Part shown: positions 43,438 through 54,891 of the stretch, in pieces | Layout: each line of letters opens with the position of its first letter | Position numbering within the stretch: position 1 is the stretch's first letter | Source of the DNA: Sepiola atlantica | Taxonomy: Eukaryota; Mollusca; Cephalopoda; Sepiida; Sepiolidae | Direction: 5' to 3' | Length of the DNA: 64,000 bases | Assembly (NCBI GenBank): GCA_963556195.1 | Contig: OY744551.1 | Location: 11,678,596 to 11,742,595 of the forward strand | Notes under the pieces: generated by a model | What the model was told of the DNA's origin: nothing | Databases searched by the model: none | Seen by the model: only the letters and a program-made list of their open reading frames with translations | Program-made: the position numbers and the translations under genes

Positions 43438-44394
43438 GGAATATCGTATAAATATCGCCGTTTGTCGAAGCGTTGAGTAGAATCGTCACGACACGACGAA
43501 AAATGCGATAAAGCGTCAAACGCCGAAAAGAACGAGGCCTAATAAAATTTGGTACACAAAATCTGCATCAGACCCCAAGTTGAACGATACAAATGTATTT
43601 CTAGTTGCCCGGGTTCGAGTGTAGTGTAAATCAATAAACCAGTTTGAATAACTCAGTCATATGAAATTGTTATATTTGATCAATCGACGTTCCACTCTTT
43701 CATTTGTTCATTCCATTATATAACCAGTTTTTCATTGTTTTTTTAATAAATAAAATTTGACGATGTTCATGCACAGTAAATTTCCCCAACATTGGAACAT
43801 ATAAAATAACACTACGACAGTCATATTTTTGTTGTTTTCCTCCAAAATGCAAAAAGATCAAATAGACATTTTTTTCTCTAAAGAAAACTACTGTCTCAGT
43901 AATTGCTGCCCAGAGGACGGGTAGTTTTTACTAGTATTTAGTAAAAATAAAAATATATTCTTCGAATTCATATAATTTTATTTAAAAGCAAATCGAGTAC
44001 AGAATCAAAAGCGCACACTCGATGTTTCCAGTATGATTCATTTCCGAACTGAGCAATTCAGATATTTTTTAAGTCGTATTTTAAAATAAAACTAATAAGT
44101 AAATTTCGATTTTATGTGCAAAACGTTAGAAAAAGAGCCGTAGCTTCATTAAAAAGGCACCAGAAAGTGAGGAATACACCCATTAGGGTCTAAGAGAATT
44201 CTACATGTGTATAAACCTTTCTGTAAACAGACAAACACACAAACGCTCTCTTTTATTATATAGAATGCATAAGAAAAATACATAGATCTGTCTATAAATA
44301 TAATTATTTATAAATAAATATCATTTTAAAAATAAACCCATATACACTAGTGTTTCATTACAAACTTGTAATCGTTAGTATAGAAGGCGACAAT
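43438..44394. other. ITIH intron with a dispersed repeat
   Basis: 43935-44010 (ACTAGTATTTAGTAAAAAT, TTCATATAATTTTATTTAAA) resembles 49236-49310, and 44210-44245 (AACCTTTCTGTAAACAGACA) resembles 49740-49780. Both are probably one old repeat family. No gene recognised. Confidence 0.5.
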
Positions 44395-44482
44395 CCCCGC
44401 CGGTAACACGGTTTGAACATCGATACAAAAGTCATGTTTGACTCAGTAGTCGAGGCGTGTACCACTGCTTCAACGCGCATTG
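44395..44482 (-). repeat. tRNA-like sequence, possible tRNA-derived SINE head
   Basis: The minus strand reads GAAGCAGTGGTACACGCCTC, an A-box-like segment, then an anticodon-arm-like stretch, then TGTTCAAACCGTG, a B-box-like segment, about 50 bases later. A proper cloverleaf with paired acceptor ends is not evident, so it is not called a tRNA gene. The downstream side is AT-rich. Confidence 0.35.
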
Positions 44483-46084
44483 TTTAGAAATAGGAAGTAA
44501 GTTAACATCTAAATAGCAAACACGGCGGTTATTCAGCAAGCAGTCGAAAGAGAACTCAATACGTGTGGCCTAGAGTTGTGCATTACGCAGAATGGTGTCA
44601 AGGTTAAGTGCTCAATCTTGCGAGAGCTTTGAATAATTATTTATATATAAATATTATATACATATATATTTCTTCGTAAGATAGTGAGAAAAATCCCAGC
44701 AGAATGCTCGATTAATTGAGATTAAAAATTCAAAATTTAGAGCGTAAATATTTATTTATTTAATACAGAAAATCAGTACAACATCAGTACCGTCGGTTTC
44801 GAGTTTGGAAAGTGTCCAACCGTTAAAACTTTCATCGACTTTTGTCGATACTGTTGCCAAAAAACAAGATGGTGGCTCCCGTGTGATTTGAGAAAACGTT
44901 ATTTAGTGTTAAAACTTTTTTCCTTTTTTCTATATTATTGGAATTATTAAGCGGAGTGAATTATAAGTGCCCTGTGATTGGATGAAAGTCAGCCAATCGC
45001 AGACCACTGTTTCATTCACAGCAGAAAACACTGGAGAGCGCCGATTTGAAAACCTCGACCTCTTTTGATTCCAGCAGCCCAGCAGGGAACACCGGTTTGC
45101 CTTTAGCTGCGTCGGGCTCCCCCTTTTTTAGCGTACGTTTACGCACATATGGCCTAAATGATAAGGCCCTTTCGAACATTTTAGGCTAATCAACCCGTTC
45201 CGGGAGCCTCCATTCTTTCACACCTTGCGTGTGCACAGTTCCCTTTTCTGCCTAAAGAAGCCACTTACAAGGACAATCCAGTGTGACCTGAAGGAATCCT
45301 GTTAAAAGATGACTGGCATTTCAGTGAGTCCGCAAAAGACACTTCTTTTGCAAACAACTCTTTCTTCTCTTCTTTTTCCCCCTCTTTTTATATAAATATC
45401 CTTCTCAATCTATATACGTTGTTTGTCTTCTCTCTTCTTGTCCGGTCACGTACATTGCCGCCAAGTTCTCTTCCAGCGGACTTGAGGCTTCGTCCTCCAT
45501 TTTCAGCTGGAAAAGTCCCAACAATATTCCACCTACTTAGTGTATTAAAAGTGACATATGTGAGTCTAAAAATAAAAATTAAAATAAAAAATAAAAATGA
45601 AAAGTTTCGTTTAAAAATATTTTAGGTCAGTTTATAATCAAATTTCAGAGATCGGCCGTCTGGATATCAACACACCGTTAAGGGGAGCGAAATGCGTGTC
45701 GATCAGTTTTAAATCAGTTACTGAATTCAGTTTTAAAGTTAGGATCTGCTCCAATAATTGATACATACGTTTCTCTTCTCATTCTTTATGAACCTTAAAT
45801 TATTAATTTATCATTTATATTTAACTAGCGGGGCTACCCGGCGTTGCTCGGGGTCATAAAACATATAATTGAAGAAAAATCGCGTGTGTAACATCTTTAT
45901 ATTCAAACTTCTATTTCTTCCCCTCTTTCTATAGCCGTCTCTTTATCTTTCTACCTTTCTCTTCCCTAGTCGCCCCATTTCACCGCTACTTTCTAATTTT
46001 TCCTTTTGCGAAAGCTGTTTTATCCCAACCATTTATTCTATGTTGCCCACGGCAATAGTATGACATAATTCTATAAAAAGTAAC
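44483..46084. other. ITIH intron, mostly unrecognised
   Basis: At 45828-45850 the phrase AACTAGCGGGGCTACCCGGC then GTTGCTCGGGGTCAT resembles a motif found at ends of many invertebrate repeats; a decayed form is at 9838-9860 (ACTAGCTAAAGTAGCTCGGG). No gene supported. Confidence 0.4.
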
Positions 46085-46320
46085 ACATCTATCTGCGCCT
46101 TCTATATAGGTACTTATCTCCGCCCCGGTGTTCATACTATATACGTATCTATCCCCACCCGGTGCGCATACTATATACGTACCTATCGCCGCCCCAGTGC
46201 ACATACTATATACGTACCTATCGCCGCCCCAGTTCACATACTATATACGTACCTATCGCCGCCCCGGTGCGAATGCTAAATAGTACCTATCGCCGCCCCG
46301 GTGTGAATGCTTAATATGAA
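46085..46320. repeat. 35-bp minisatellite, about 6 units
   Basis: Units with ACTATATACGTACCTATC and GCCGCCCC(A/G)GT at 35-base spacing (46181, 46216, 46251). GC-rich blocks alternate with AT-rich ones. Confidence 0.9.
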
Positions 46321-46494
46321 CCTATTAATAATAAATAATATTACTACTGATAATAATTAAGAAATTAATATAAAGAAAAGTATTTCGTATACATAATATT
46401 ATATATTATTCTACAAATACTTCAATGGATTGTGCTCCGATGAACTAGCTGCTCTAGTGCCCCCTCGACGCAAATACACTAGAACAACTCGACA

Positions 46495-46775
46495 ATCAGC
46501 TAGGCCCCATTCATTTTCTGTGTAGGTTCCTAGATGCCGAAGAGCCTTCTACTCCAATTGCTTCTTTCCTCGTGTGCCGACATCTGGAACTCCCTCCATG
46601 CTCCCCGTTTCCCCGATGTTATTGACATGCAGAAGTTTAAAACTAATGTAAACAGACATCTCGCTGCACAGCTCCCATCTTAGGATGACACCCAAACATA
46701 CTCCCTAATTCTCAGTAGCCTCTTACGTCTACAGTGGCGACCTGCCTTGTTTGAAGTGAAATATCTTTTAAAATA
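46495..46775 (+). pseudogene. LINE ORF2 C-terminal fragment plus 3' end, copy 2
   Basis: A frame reads DIWNSLHAPRFPDVIDMQKF then KTNVNRHLAAQLPS and a natural stop, preceded one base out of frame by FFPRV. Same family and same 3' tail (GTCTACAGTGGCGACCTGCC) as 12375-12655. The sequence after it (47045-47280) is also shared with 13085-13275, so the repeat probably continues past the visible tail. Confidence 0.7.
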
Positions 46776-47319
46776 TAAAATAAAATAGTATCATCAAATT
46801 ATAAGTAAATGGTACTACATATTAATTTATTAGACAATGTTTTTAAAAAAATATGCAAATAATGTATAGCTTTGAGAGTGTTTAATCATGTTTTCTGTGA
46901 CTATATATACGGTATGTGAAAATATTTTAGTGTAATGGAATTAAGAAGAGATAAGGTGTTTTGATATGAATATAGTTCGGATAAATGAAAAGAACTTTCG
47001 CATTTATTCATTTAGAAAACACAACTTGATCTGCATAACTACGCATGGATTTACTATCCCGGATGTTAAAATAAAAATAAATGAATTAAGACAGTATTCG
47101 TAATCCATCGAGCAGTGTTTTAACCCTCACTCGACTTCAAATTCAAACATTCATTTAAATTTCAAATTGCACACCAGGCAAATACAGGCTCTTTTATGGC
47201 GGGAATAAGGCAAGTCGCGGCCACTTTCACCGCGAAATCCTAGTTTAGGATTATCACGTTCGTCACACACAGACAAACGTGGCCTTTCATGATAGAGAAT
47301 GTATAGCATATATACATAG

Positions 47320-47322
<3 letters not shown>

Positions 47323-47396
<74 letters not shown>

Positions 47397-47449
47397 CATA
47401 TATATATAAATAAATATATATATGTATATATAGTTAGTTATATCGCTCT

Positions 47450-47484
<35 letters not shown>

Positions 47485-47539
47485 CATATATATATATAAA
47501 TAAATATATATATGTATATATAGTTAGTTATATCGCTCT

Positions 47540-47591
<52 letters not shown>

Positions 47592-47686
47592 AGAGCGATA
47601 TAACTAACTATATATACATATATATATTTATTTATATTTATATAAATAAATATATATATGTATATATAGTTAGTTATATCGCTCTT

Positions 47687-47720
<34 letters not shown>

Positions 47721-47756
47721 GAAAGAGCGATATAACTAACTATATATACATATATA

Positions 47757-47809
<53 letters not shown>

Positions 47810-47862
47810 AGAGCGATATAACTAACTATATATACATATATATATTTATTTATATATATATG

Positions 47863-47885
<23 letters not shown>
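47323..47885. repeat. Palindromic (AT)n cluster with alternating inverted 21-mers
   Basis: The phrase GTTAGTTATATCGCTCTTTC occurs in + orientation near 47431, 47523 and 47668. Its reverse complement GAAAGAGCGATATAACTAAC occurs near 47588, 47720 and 47808. All are embedded in (TA)n and in TAAATAAATATATATATGTA. The cluster can fold into several alternative hairpins. Confidence 0.9.
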
Positions 47886-47901
<16 letters not shown>

Positions 47902-47937
47902 TTAAAGGGGGAAAACAAGAAAGAGAGAGGGGGAAGG

Positions 47938-47943
<6 letters not shown>

Positions 47944-47992
<49 letters not shown>
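47944..47992. repeat. (CAGA)n microsatellite
   Basis: About 12 perfect units directly after the palindromic AT cluster. Confidence 0.95.
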
Positions 47993-48519
47993 GAGGCGTT
48001 AAGTACGAAATATACCAAACTTCTTCAATTGCATTTTATCATATTATATAAATAGACATTTGTTCGCCTGTCTGTTCGTCACACTTTTTTAAACATAATA
48101 AATACGTTGTGAAATTTATCTCATTTCGGAATATCAGAGATTTTATCTATTTTTAGAAATTGAGAATATTGCATTAATAGTAAATAATAAATTCCCAACA
48201 GTGACTAGAAATCGAAACCCTAACATTGAGATCTGCAGTCTGGGATTCTGCAAACTGACCTATTTAGACTTTCTTATGAATAGAACCTAAAACATTACCA
48301 TAACAAACAATTATAGCTTTGGCGTGACGTCATAGATTTATGTGGTTCAAACATGACTTTAAACATAAATAATAATACAAAAGATAAATAATTCGGTAAA
48401 CATTATCAATAGGTTTGGAAATTATTTTAATACTCTTTAACAATTTATTTTGCTTTAAAAATATTGCATTCACGATTATAGAATCCTCCCAACCTCGCAA
48501 AAATATACGAGCGCAAGCA
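47993..48519. other. ITIH intron, nothing recognised
   Basis: AT-rich DNA without a supported feature. Confidence 0.5.
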
Positions 48520-49255
48520 ACATATATTTACTAGTATTAAAATATTAAAATATTAAAAAAATATTAAAATTAAAAAATATTAAAATATTAAAATATTAAA
48601 AAATATTAAAAATATTGTTTAATATTTTTTAATATTAAAATATTTAAAAAATATTAAAAATAAAATATATTAAAACATATTAAAATATTAACAACTATTA
48701 AAATATTAAAAAATATTAAAAAATATAAAAAAATATTAAAATATTTAAAAATATTTTAAAATATTAAAAAATATTAAAATATTAAAATTAAAAATTATTA
48801 AAATATAAACAAATATTAAAATATTAAAATATTAAAAAATATTAAAAAATATTAAAAAATATTAAAAATATCAAAATATTAAAATATTAAAACAATATCA
48901 AAAAATAAAATATATTAAAACATATTAAAATATTAACAAATATTAAAATATTGAAAAATATTAAAAAATATTAAAAAATATAAAAATATTAAAATATTAA
49001 AAAATATTAAAAAATATTGTTTAATATTTTTTAATATTAAAATATTAAAAAATATTTAAATTATACTATATTAAAATATTAAAAGATATTAAAAAATATT
49101 AAAATATTAACATATTAAAAAATATAAAAAAATATGAAAAAATATTAAAATATTAAAAAATATTTAAAAATATTAAAAAATATTAAAATATTAAAATTAA
49201 AAAATATTAAAATATTAAAAAAGTATTCAAATATTGACTAGTATTAAAAAAATGA
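48520..49255. repeat. TAAAATATTAAAAAA low-complexity block
   Basis: About 730 bases built almost only from ATTAAAAT and ATTAAAAAAT words. There are two short inversions (GTTTAATATTTTTTAATATT at 48616 and again at 49018) whose surroundings repeat, indicating an internal duplication of about 400 bases. Confidence 0.9.
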
Positions 49256-49795
49256 AAAATGTATACTTTGATTTCATATAATTTTATTTAAAATATAATC
49301 GGGGCGTTGAATCGACTTTTAAAATAACACTCATCAGAGGAATCGCCCCCATGGGTCACTTAGAGGTTAAGGCACGTAGATATTCGGCACATAGAGGGTA
49401 ACGTAGAGAGAGGGGACCACTTCCATTGTCTTCCCCAGAGAATTTTATACATATAATATAAATGTCATCAAAATAGGATATATTTGAAGATTTAAAAACG
49501 GTTTGGCTCCATGGCTCCCTTATCTTATCTTACGAAGACACGTCCATTGTCTTCCCCCCAAAATGTTATACTTGTGATTGTAATTTTATTTTTTAAAAAT
49601 TAGATATATTAAAAGTTTTCAGGGGGTTATGTTTTCATAGCCCGCTTTGGAGTGCACTTAGAGAATCGGGAACATTTCAATTGTCTGCCTCGGTTAAATT
49701 TACACGAGAATACACTTTTAGATTTTATGTAAATTCTCTAACCTTCCTTTCTATAGGAAACACACGAACATAACACACAACCAGAGGTAAAGTCT
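49256..49795. repeat. Degenerate repeat, about 130-bp period
   Basis: CCATTGTCTTCCCC recurs at 49415 and 49543, and CAATTGTCTGCCTCGG at 49678. It suggests three decayed tandem units. No coding signal. Confidence 0.45.
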
Positions 49796-49796
49796 G

Positions 49797-49833
<37 letters not shown>

Positions 49834-49879
49834 CCGTCCTTTTCTATCCATCCATCTATCTATCTATCTCCCGTCCTTT

Positions 49880-49950
<71 letters not shown>

Positions 49951-49960
49951 CCCGTCCTTT

Positions 49961-50024
<64 letters not shown>

Positions 50025-50103
50025 CTTCCCGTCCTTTTCTATCTATCTATCTATCTACCGTCCTTTTCTATCCATCCATCTATCTATCTATCTCCCGTCC
50101 TTT

Positions 50104-50182
<79 letters not shown>

Positions 50183-50192
50183 CCCGTCCTTT

Positions 50193-50282
<90 letters not shown>

Positions 50283-50297
50283 AATCTCCCGTCCTTT

Positions 50298-50381
<84 letters not shown>

Positions 50382-50394
50382 CCTCCCGTCCTTT

Positions 50395-50477
<83 letters not shown>

Positions 50478-50487
50478 CCCGTCCTTT

Positions 50488-50562
<75 letters not shown>

Positions 50563-50572
50563 CCCGTCCTTT

Positions 50573-50665
<93 letters not shown>

Positions 50666-50666
50666 A
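49796..50666. repeat. (ATCT)n array with regular CCCGTCCTTTTCT interruptions
   Basis: Long ATCT runs are broken nine times by the same interruption CTCCCGTCCTTTTCT (or TACCGTCCTTTTCT). The spacing ranges from about 30 to 115 bases. The early segment (ACCGTCCTTTTCTATCCATC) repeats once, so whole blocks were duplicated together. Confidence 0.95.
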
Positions 50667-50964
50667 GGTATATGATCTATGCATGTTTTCATCGATTATT
50701 GGTTTTCCGTATGTGCTCCGTTCTATCACGCATTAGCTTGTTGATTGTAGAGAGGACTCTATTGATATGCTTTCCGGCTGTTTATTCTAGTGAGTTGGAA
50801 TGTGTCATGGAATTAAATAATATGAACATATCATGCATATGAATTGGACACATTTACCTTTATTAAAATTATTTTACATGAAAACTTTAACACAATTTTC
50901 GTGTTGCAATCCTTAGTACATAATAGTGTTGTAAGTCATAGTGTTATTGTTAATATTAATTATT
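50667..50964. other. Repeat B copy next to the ATCT array
   Basis: 50668-50760 (TATGATCTATGCATGTTTTC, CATTAGCTTGTTGATTG) resembles 53020-53100 and, weakly, 52780-52840. Part of an unclassified repeat. Confidence 0.5.
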
Positions 50965-52510
50965 AGCGTTAAATACATGTACTTGGGGATTTTAATGCCC
51001 ACCACCACTGCGACTGGTTGGGATTCTCCAGCCTTACTGACGCAGCCGGCAACTCTACGTATAATTTCTCTTTACCTCACTCACTCACTCGGCTTGTGTG
51101 ACGAAAGCTCAGAGCCCACTCGGGGAATGCTGATCACATTGTGCTAATGATACATATCACCCTAAAAAGTCGTCCAAAAGCTGATGAACCGTTGCTCAAA
51201 ACAACAAGATACTACGAGCAGGCTGATTTTGAGTCAATCAGAGATCACATCAGTGACGCCCCATGGAGGGAAACCTTCTCACTCCCTGCCAACGAGTGTG
51301 CAAACGAATTAACTGAATGGGTCAAAGCAGGCATTGAAGCCTATGTCCCCATGCGAAAATTCTTTAGCAAGCCCCACTCTTCACAATGGTTCACCTCGGA
51401 ATGTGCAGCTGCCATTTCTAAGAGGCAACAAGCATTCCGTAAATTCGGCCGCCATAAGTCTGCTACTAATAGACATGAATTTATAGAGTCAAGAAATTAT
51501 TGCAAGGCCATGATAGGCGAAGCGAAGAGAAGGTATAATGAGTTAACATAAAACGAATCTAGTCACAGAAACTAGGTACTCGCGATTTCTGGAAAATCTA
51601 CAATAGTGTAGTGAATAATGGTCAATCAACGATTCTCCCACTATCAAACCACAATGATGTCGTTTGCACAGCCACTGATAAGGCTGAACTACTTGCCCAG
51701 CGTTTCGCTTCTAACTCTACTTTAGACTCAGAAAACCTCCCCTTCCCCAAATTCACTTTGCGGACCGAAGCCACACTTGATATGCTGGTTATCACCCCAT
51801 CCCAGGTCAGAGACATCATAAAAAACATTGACACCTCCACAGCTTGTGGGCCTGATCTTATACCTGTAATAGTAATAGAGAAATGCTCTGCTGAACTGGC
51901 ACCTGCCCTCTCCAAACTCCACAATAAATGCCTAGCTGAATCTTGCTTCCCCGATAGCTGGAAAATTACCTCTGTGGTACCAGTCTACAATAGTTCTGGG
52001 AATAGAACCGATCTTCAGAACTACCGCCCAATCAGTCTACTGCCGATCTTTGCCAAAATCTTCGAATCCTTAATCCATCTAGCGATAGTACGGCACTTAG
52101 TTAATGCTAAACTTCTTTCTGACCGCTAGTATGGATTTAGCCAAGCACGATTTACTGCAGACATCCTAACGGTTATCTATGAACGCATGTATCATACACT
52201 TGACAAGGCAGGAGATGTTAGGGCAGTAGCGCTTGATATATCAAAGGCTTTTGACAAGGTATGGCATAAAGGGCTTCTCCTGAAAATACGCTCATACGGT
52301 ATTACTGGATGATTACTTAATATAATTAGATCCTTCCTAACCAAAAGAAAAATCCAGGTTGTACTCGATGGCCGTTCATCTAAGCAACATGACATAAATG
52401 CTGGTGTACCCCAGGGATCTATCCTTTGACCTTTGTTGTGCCTGATCTATATAAACGTTCTCTCTGATGATATAGAGTCTAGTGTTTCCAGCTTATTGCT
52501 CTCATCAGTG
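50965..52510 (+). mobile_element. LINE remnant (endonuclease end and reverse transcriptase), inactivated
   Basis: Order along the + strand: the end of an APE endonuclease (GDFNAHHHCDWLGF near 50985, and GNADHIVLM near 51125); a linker with FTSECAAAISKRQQAFRKF; and the reverse transcriptase with DIIKNIDTSTACGPDLIP, NYRPISLLPIFAKIFE, YGFSQARFTADIL, ALDISKAFDKVWHKGLL and GVPQGSIL. These are standard motifs of the Jockey/CR1 group. Stops interrupt before YGF, before LLN and after GSIL, and there is a frame change near 51550. The FADD catalytic strand is missing because similarity ends near 52510. Confidence 0.9.
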
Positions 52511-53276
52511 TAGGAAAGTTACAATTTCAAACGCGGTTCACAGAGTCAGCCTAGAATCCACTACTACTATTTATTCTACTTTCATTTTGTTTTAATATTC
52601 ATAAACAGCCACATATCTTTGACATCTTTCTTTTTGCATAACTAAAAATCATAATCTCTTTATTTCTATATTTATGGATAGTATAGAAGTAAATATCGCA
52701 CTTTAACATTCGGCCTTGTGTTGCTATTTCTCGTAAACTATAAAAATAATACTCTTACATTGTGAAGTTCGATTTGGTTTATATGATCGATCTAAGGTAT
52801 TTCGTGTGTTAGCAGTCATTAGTCTATTGACTAGTGAAAAGACGACATCGGAATTTCTTGTCTGCGGCAAGAATTGTATATCTTATTTAGAAGCATATGT
52901 TTTGGGTGCATATTCTCTTTGATTTTTTATAGTATCACTTAATAAAGTATTGTTGTTTACTTTTATTATTTATTAATTTTTATTTTTAAATTGTTACTTT
53001 TCATTCCTAGTGTTTGTTCTATATGATCTATGTATGTTTGCATTGGCTATTGTTTTCCTGTGTCCTCTGTTCTATGTCAGTAGTCATTAATCCCTTGATG
53101 CATGATAAGAATTAACCGAAATATTTTTTGCCTCAAATTGCTTTTTGTAGTCGCAACGATAAGTTTTATATGGCTATTCACTTTGATTTTGTATTATATC
53201 ACCTGAAAATAAAGATTGCCCTAACATTGCGCCTTGTGTTGTTATTTCATGTAAACTATAAAGTTAAAACTCTTAC
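52511..53276. repeat. Duplicated intron edge of ITIH exon 1
   Basis: 52703-52775 (TTAACATTCGGCCTTGTG ... CTCTTACATTGTGAAGTTCG) is about 85 percent identical to 53221-53293 (CTAACATTGCGCCTTGTG ... CTCTTACATTGTGAAGTTGG). The copy includes the splice donor and the last 17 coding bases of exon 1. Repeat-B sequence lies between them (52780-52960 and 53018-53215). Confidence 0.7.
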
Positions 53277-53434
53277 ATTGTGAAGTTGGATATGTATGCA
53301 GTGTTCGGTAAGATGACAGAGAAATCAGCGAGGGCCGGATAATTTAAGTCATTGAAATATGCTGCCGATACCATCGTTCTTGCATAGCGGACTTTGATGT
53401 CACTGGTCACCACAAGGGACTTCACTTTGACTCT
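53277..53434 (-). CDS. ITIH-like: ITIH-like exon 1 of 6 seen: start of VIT domain
   Basis: 158 bases, residues 1 to 53 of the recognised part. It reads RVKVKSLVVTSD at its start and ends ILPNTAYISNFT, the typical first half of a VIT (vault protein / inter-alpha-trypsin) domain, where family members have a beta-sandwich with a conserved LP-x-TAFI-x-NFT-like strand. The acceptor is TTCAG before 53434, and the donor is GT at 53276-53275 in the context AATgtaagag. It leaves two bases of a codon, completed by G of the next exon to give Met. A second AG two bases in makes the exact 5' border slightly uncertain. No start codon or signal peptide is present, so at least one further 5' exon must exist. 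The last 17 exon bases and the donor are duplicated near 52.7 kb. Confidence 0.85.
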
Positions 53435-54470
53435 CTGAAGAAAAACAAACAAAAAAATAATACAGGTTATTGAAAAATATTGACAAAATTACTTTACGCA
53501 AATCGATCGATATTAGATAAAGCAAGTTGTGGCGTTCTATACCTTATGCCATACATGCGACAATCAAGTGGGCGTAATCAGTACAGACGTATTAAGGGTC
53601 ACAAATTGTTATTCATACCTTGTTACTAGTTATTCTTCCTGTATGCGTTTCTGTGGTATCCTTCTAGACTGAGTGAATACCGTCCTATAATTAAAGCTTC
53701 TTTCATACTAAAGACTGACTCGAGACAAAACTGATAGAAGATAGCGAACATTTATTCAAAGTGATCTTAGTTCCAAATCACTGACTAGTGAGGGAGACAA
53801 GGAGAAAGATCGAAATCATTAATGAGTTATATGCTTGTCAGCCCATGTCATTACAGGTTCTCTTGGAACCATGTAACGTTACATCCGTTTCTAGTAAATT
53901 CTCATAGCTTAAACAATTTTCAATTACAGATTCAACGCCCATGCGTACTTCTAAACACACTTTTACCCCCTCTCTTTGAACCCAGTGGCGTCATATCCGT
54001 TTCTAGTAAATCAATAGATACAACAGTCTATAATATCCGTTATTAATACATTGCCAGAGCCTAAACAACCTTCAATCTCAACTAGAGACATCAACTTAAC
54101 ATGTCTTCTTCTATTTTCTGTTATTCTCAAATAACTGTATTATATACTATTGCATTGAACCGTTTAATATATAACGCTGCCTTACCGGATGATTATAGGT
54201 TAATGTTCTTTAAATTAACGATAAATTTGCAATCTCCTAACCTAACCAGTAGACCGTTGGCGCTACCTCATCCTGTCGTACATCTTTTCGGTCCTGCTAG
54301 GTTATTCTGACGATATTGACGATCAGTCTTGTGCGACGAAAACATTACGAGATGAGTACTGTAGAATCCGAAACACTCAGCCAGTTTTCTGGGTATTCTT
54401 CAAATATCGTTGTCTTGCCGGTTCTTTATTAATCATAAATAATTAACTCGAAGACATTCGTATACAAAAT
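53435..54470. other. Upstream of ITIH exon 1, nothing firmly recognised
   Basis: The phrase ATCCGTTTCTAGTAAATTC recurs (53884, 53996), which hints at a decayed tandem pair of about 110 bases. No upstream ITIH exon with a signal peptide was found. Confidence 0.45.
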
Positions 54471-54891
54471 ATTGGTGCTTCTGTAATAGAAAGCCAAAAA
54501 AAGAAGCTTTTTTTGTCTTTTAGTGTAGGAGAGGTAAATAAGGGGCAGATAACTCTTCACATCATCTCTAGCTTTCAAACAATATTTTTTCATCAAATAC
54601 AATTTTTTGTTCTATTAATTTAAATTAAAGCAATTTAGGTTAGGGTTAAGGTTAGGGTTTCTGTACCAGAAATTAGTCAGTGTGCTTGTAAAAAAATCTA
54701 TTTGTTTTGCACTGTCTGTGGTAAAATAAAGAATATATTCGAACTTGAAAGAGTTAAGATCTATTTTCCTAATTTCAGAGAAAATCGTGTTTAATAAGCG
54801 TGGTAAGAGTTATCTGCCCCTTAATTACCTCACCTACACTAAAAGATACAAAAAAAACTTTTTCGGCTTTTTATTACAGAAGCACCAAAAT
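54471..54891. mobile_element. Foldback / MITE-like element with 87-bp inverted arms
   Basis: The left arm 54471-54557 (ATTGGTGCTTCTGTAATAGA ... AGGGGCAGATAACTCTT) pairs with the right arm 54805-54891 (AAGAGTTATCTGCCCCTTAA ... TATTACAGAAGCACCAAAA). The loop holds a short telomere-like run TTAGGGTTAAGGTTAGGG at 54640-54658. No coding capacity. Confidence 0.85.

Larger units (their letters stand above)
5310..53434 (-). other. ITIH-like: ITIH-like gene, partial (six exons recognised)
   Basis: Minus-strand gene assembled from six exons whose GT/AG borders and phases fit without any stop, giving 1602 coding bases (534 codons). The order is VIT domain (exons 1 to 3 and into 4), linker, then vWA domain (exons 5 and 6) and the start of the post-vWA region. 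Family knowledge: inter-alpha-trypsin inhibitor heavy chains are secreted extracellular proteins; in vertebrates they are linked to hyaluronan and to bikunin. Whether this invertebrate member does the same cannot be told. Introns are about 11.3, 11.1, 6.4, 14.5 and 3.2 kb and are filled with repeats. The signal-peptide exon and all exons after the residue numbered 534 were not found. Residue numbers in the exon entries count from the first recognised codon, not from the true start. Confidence 0.9.
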
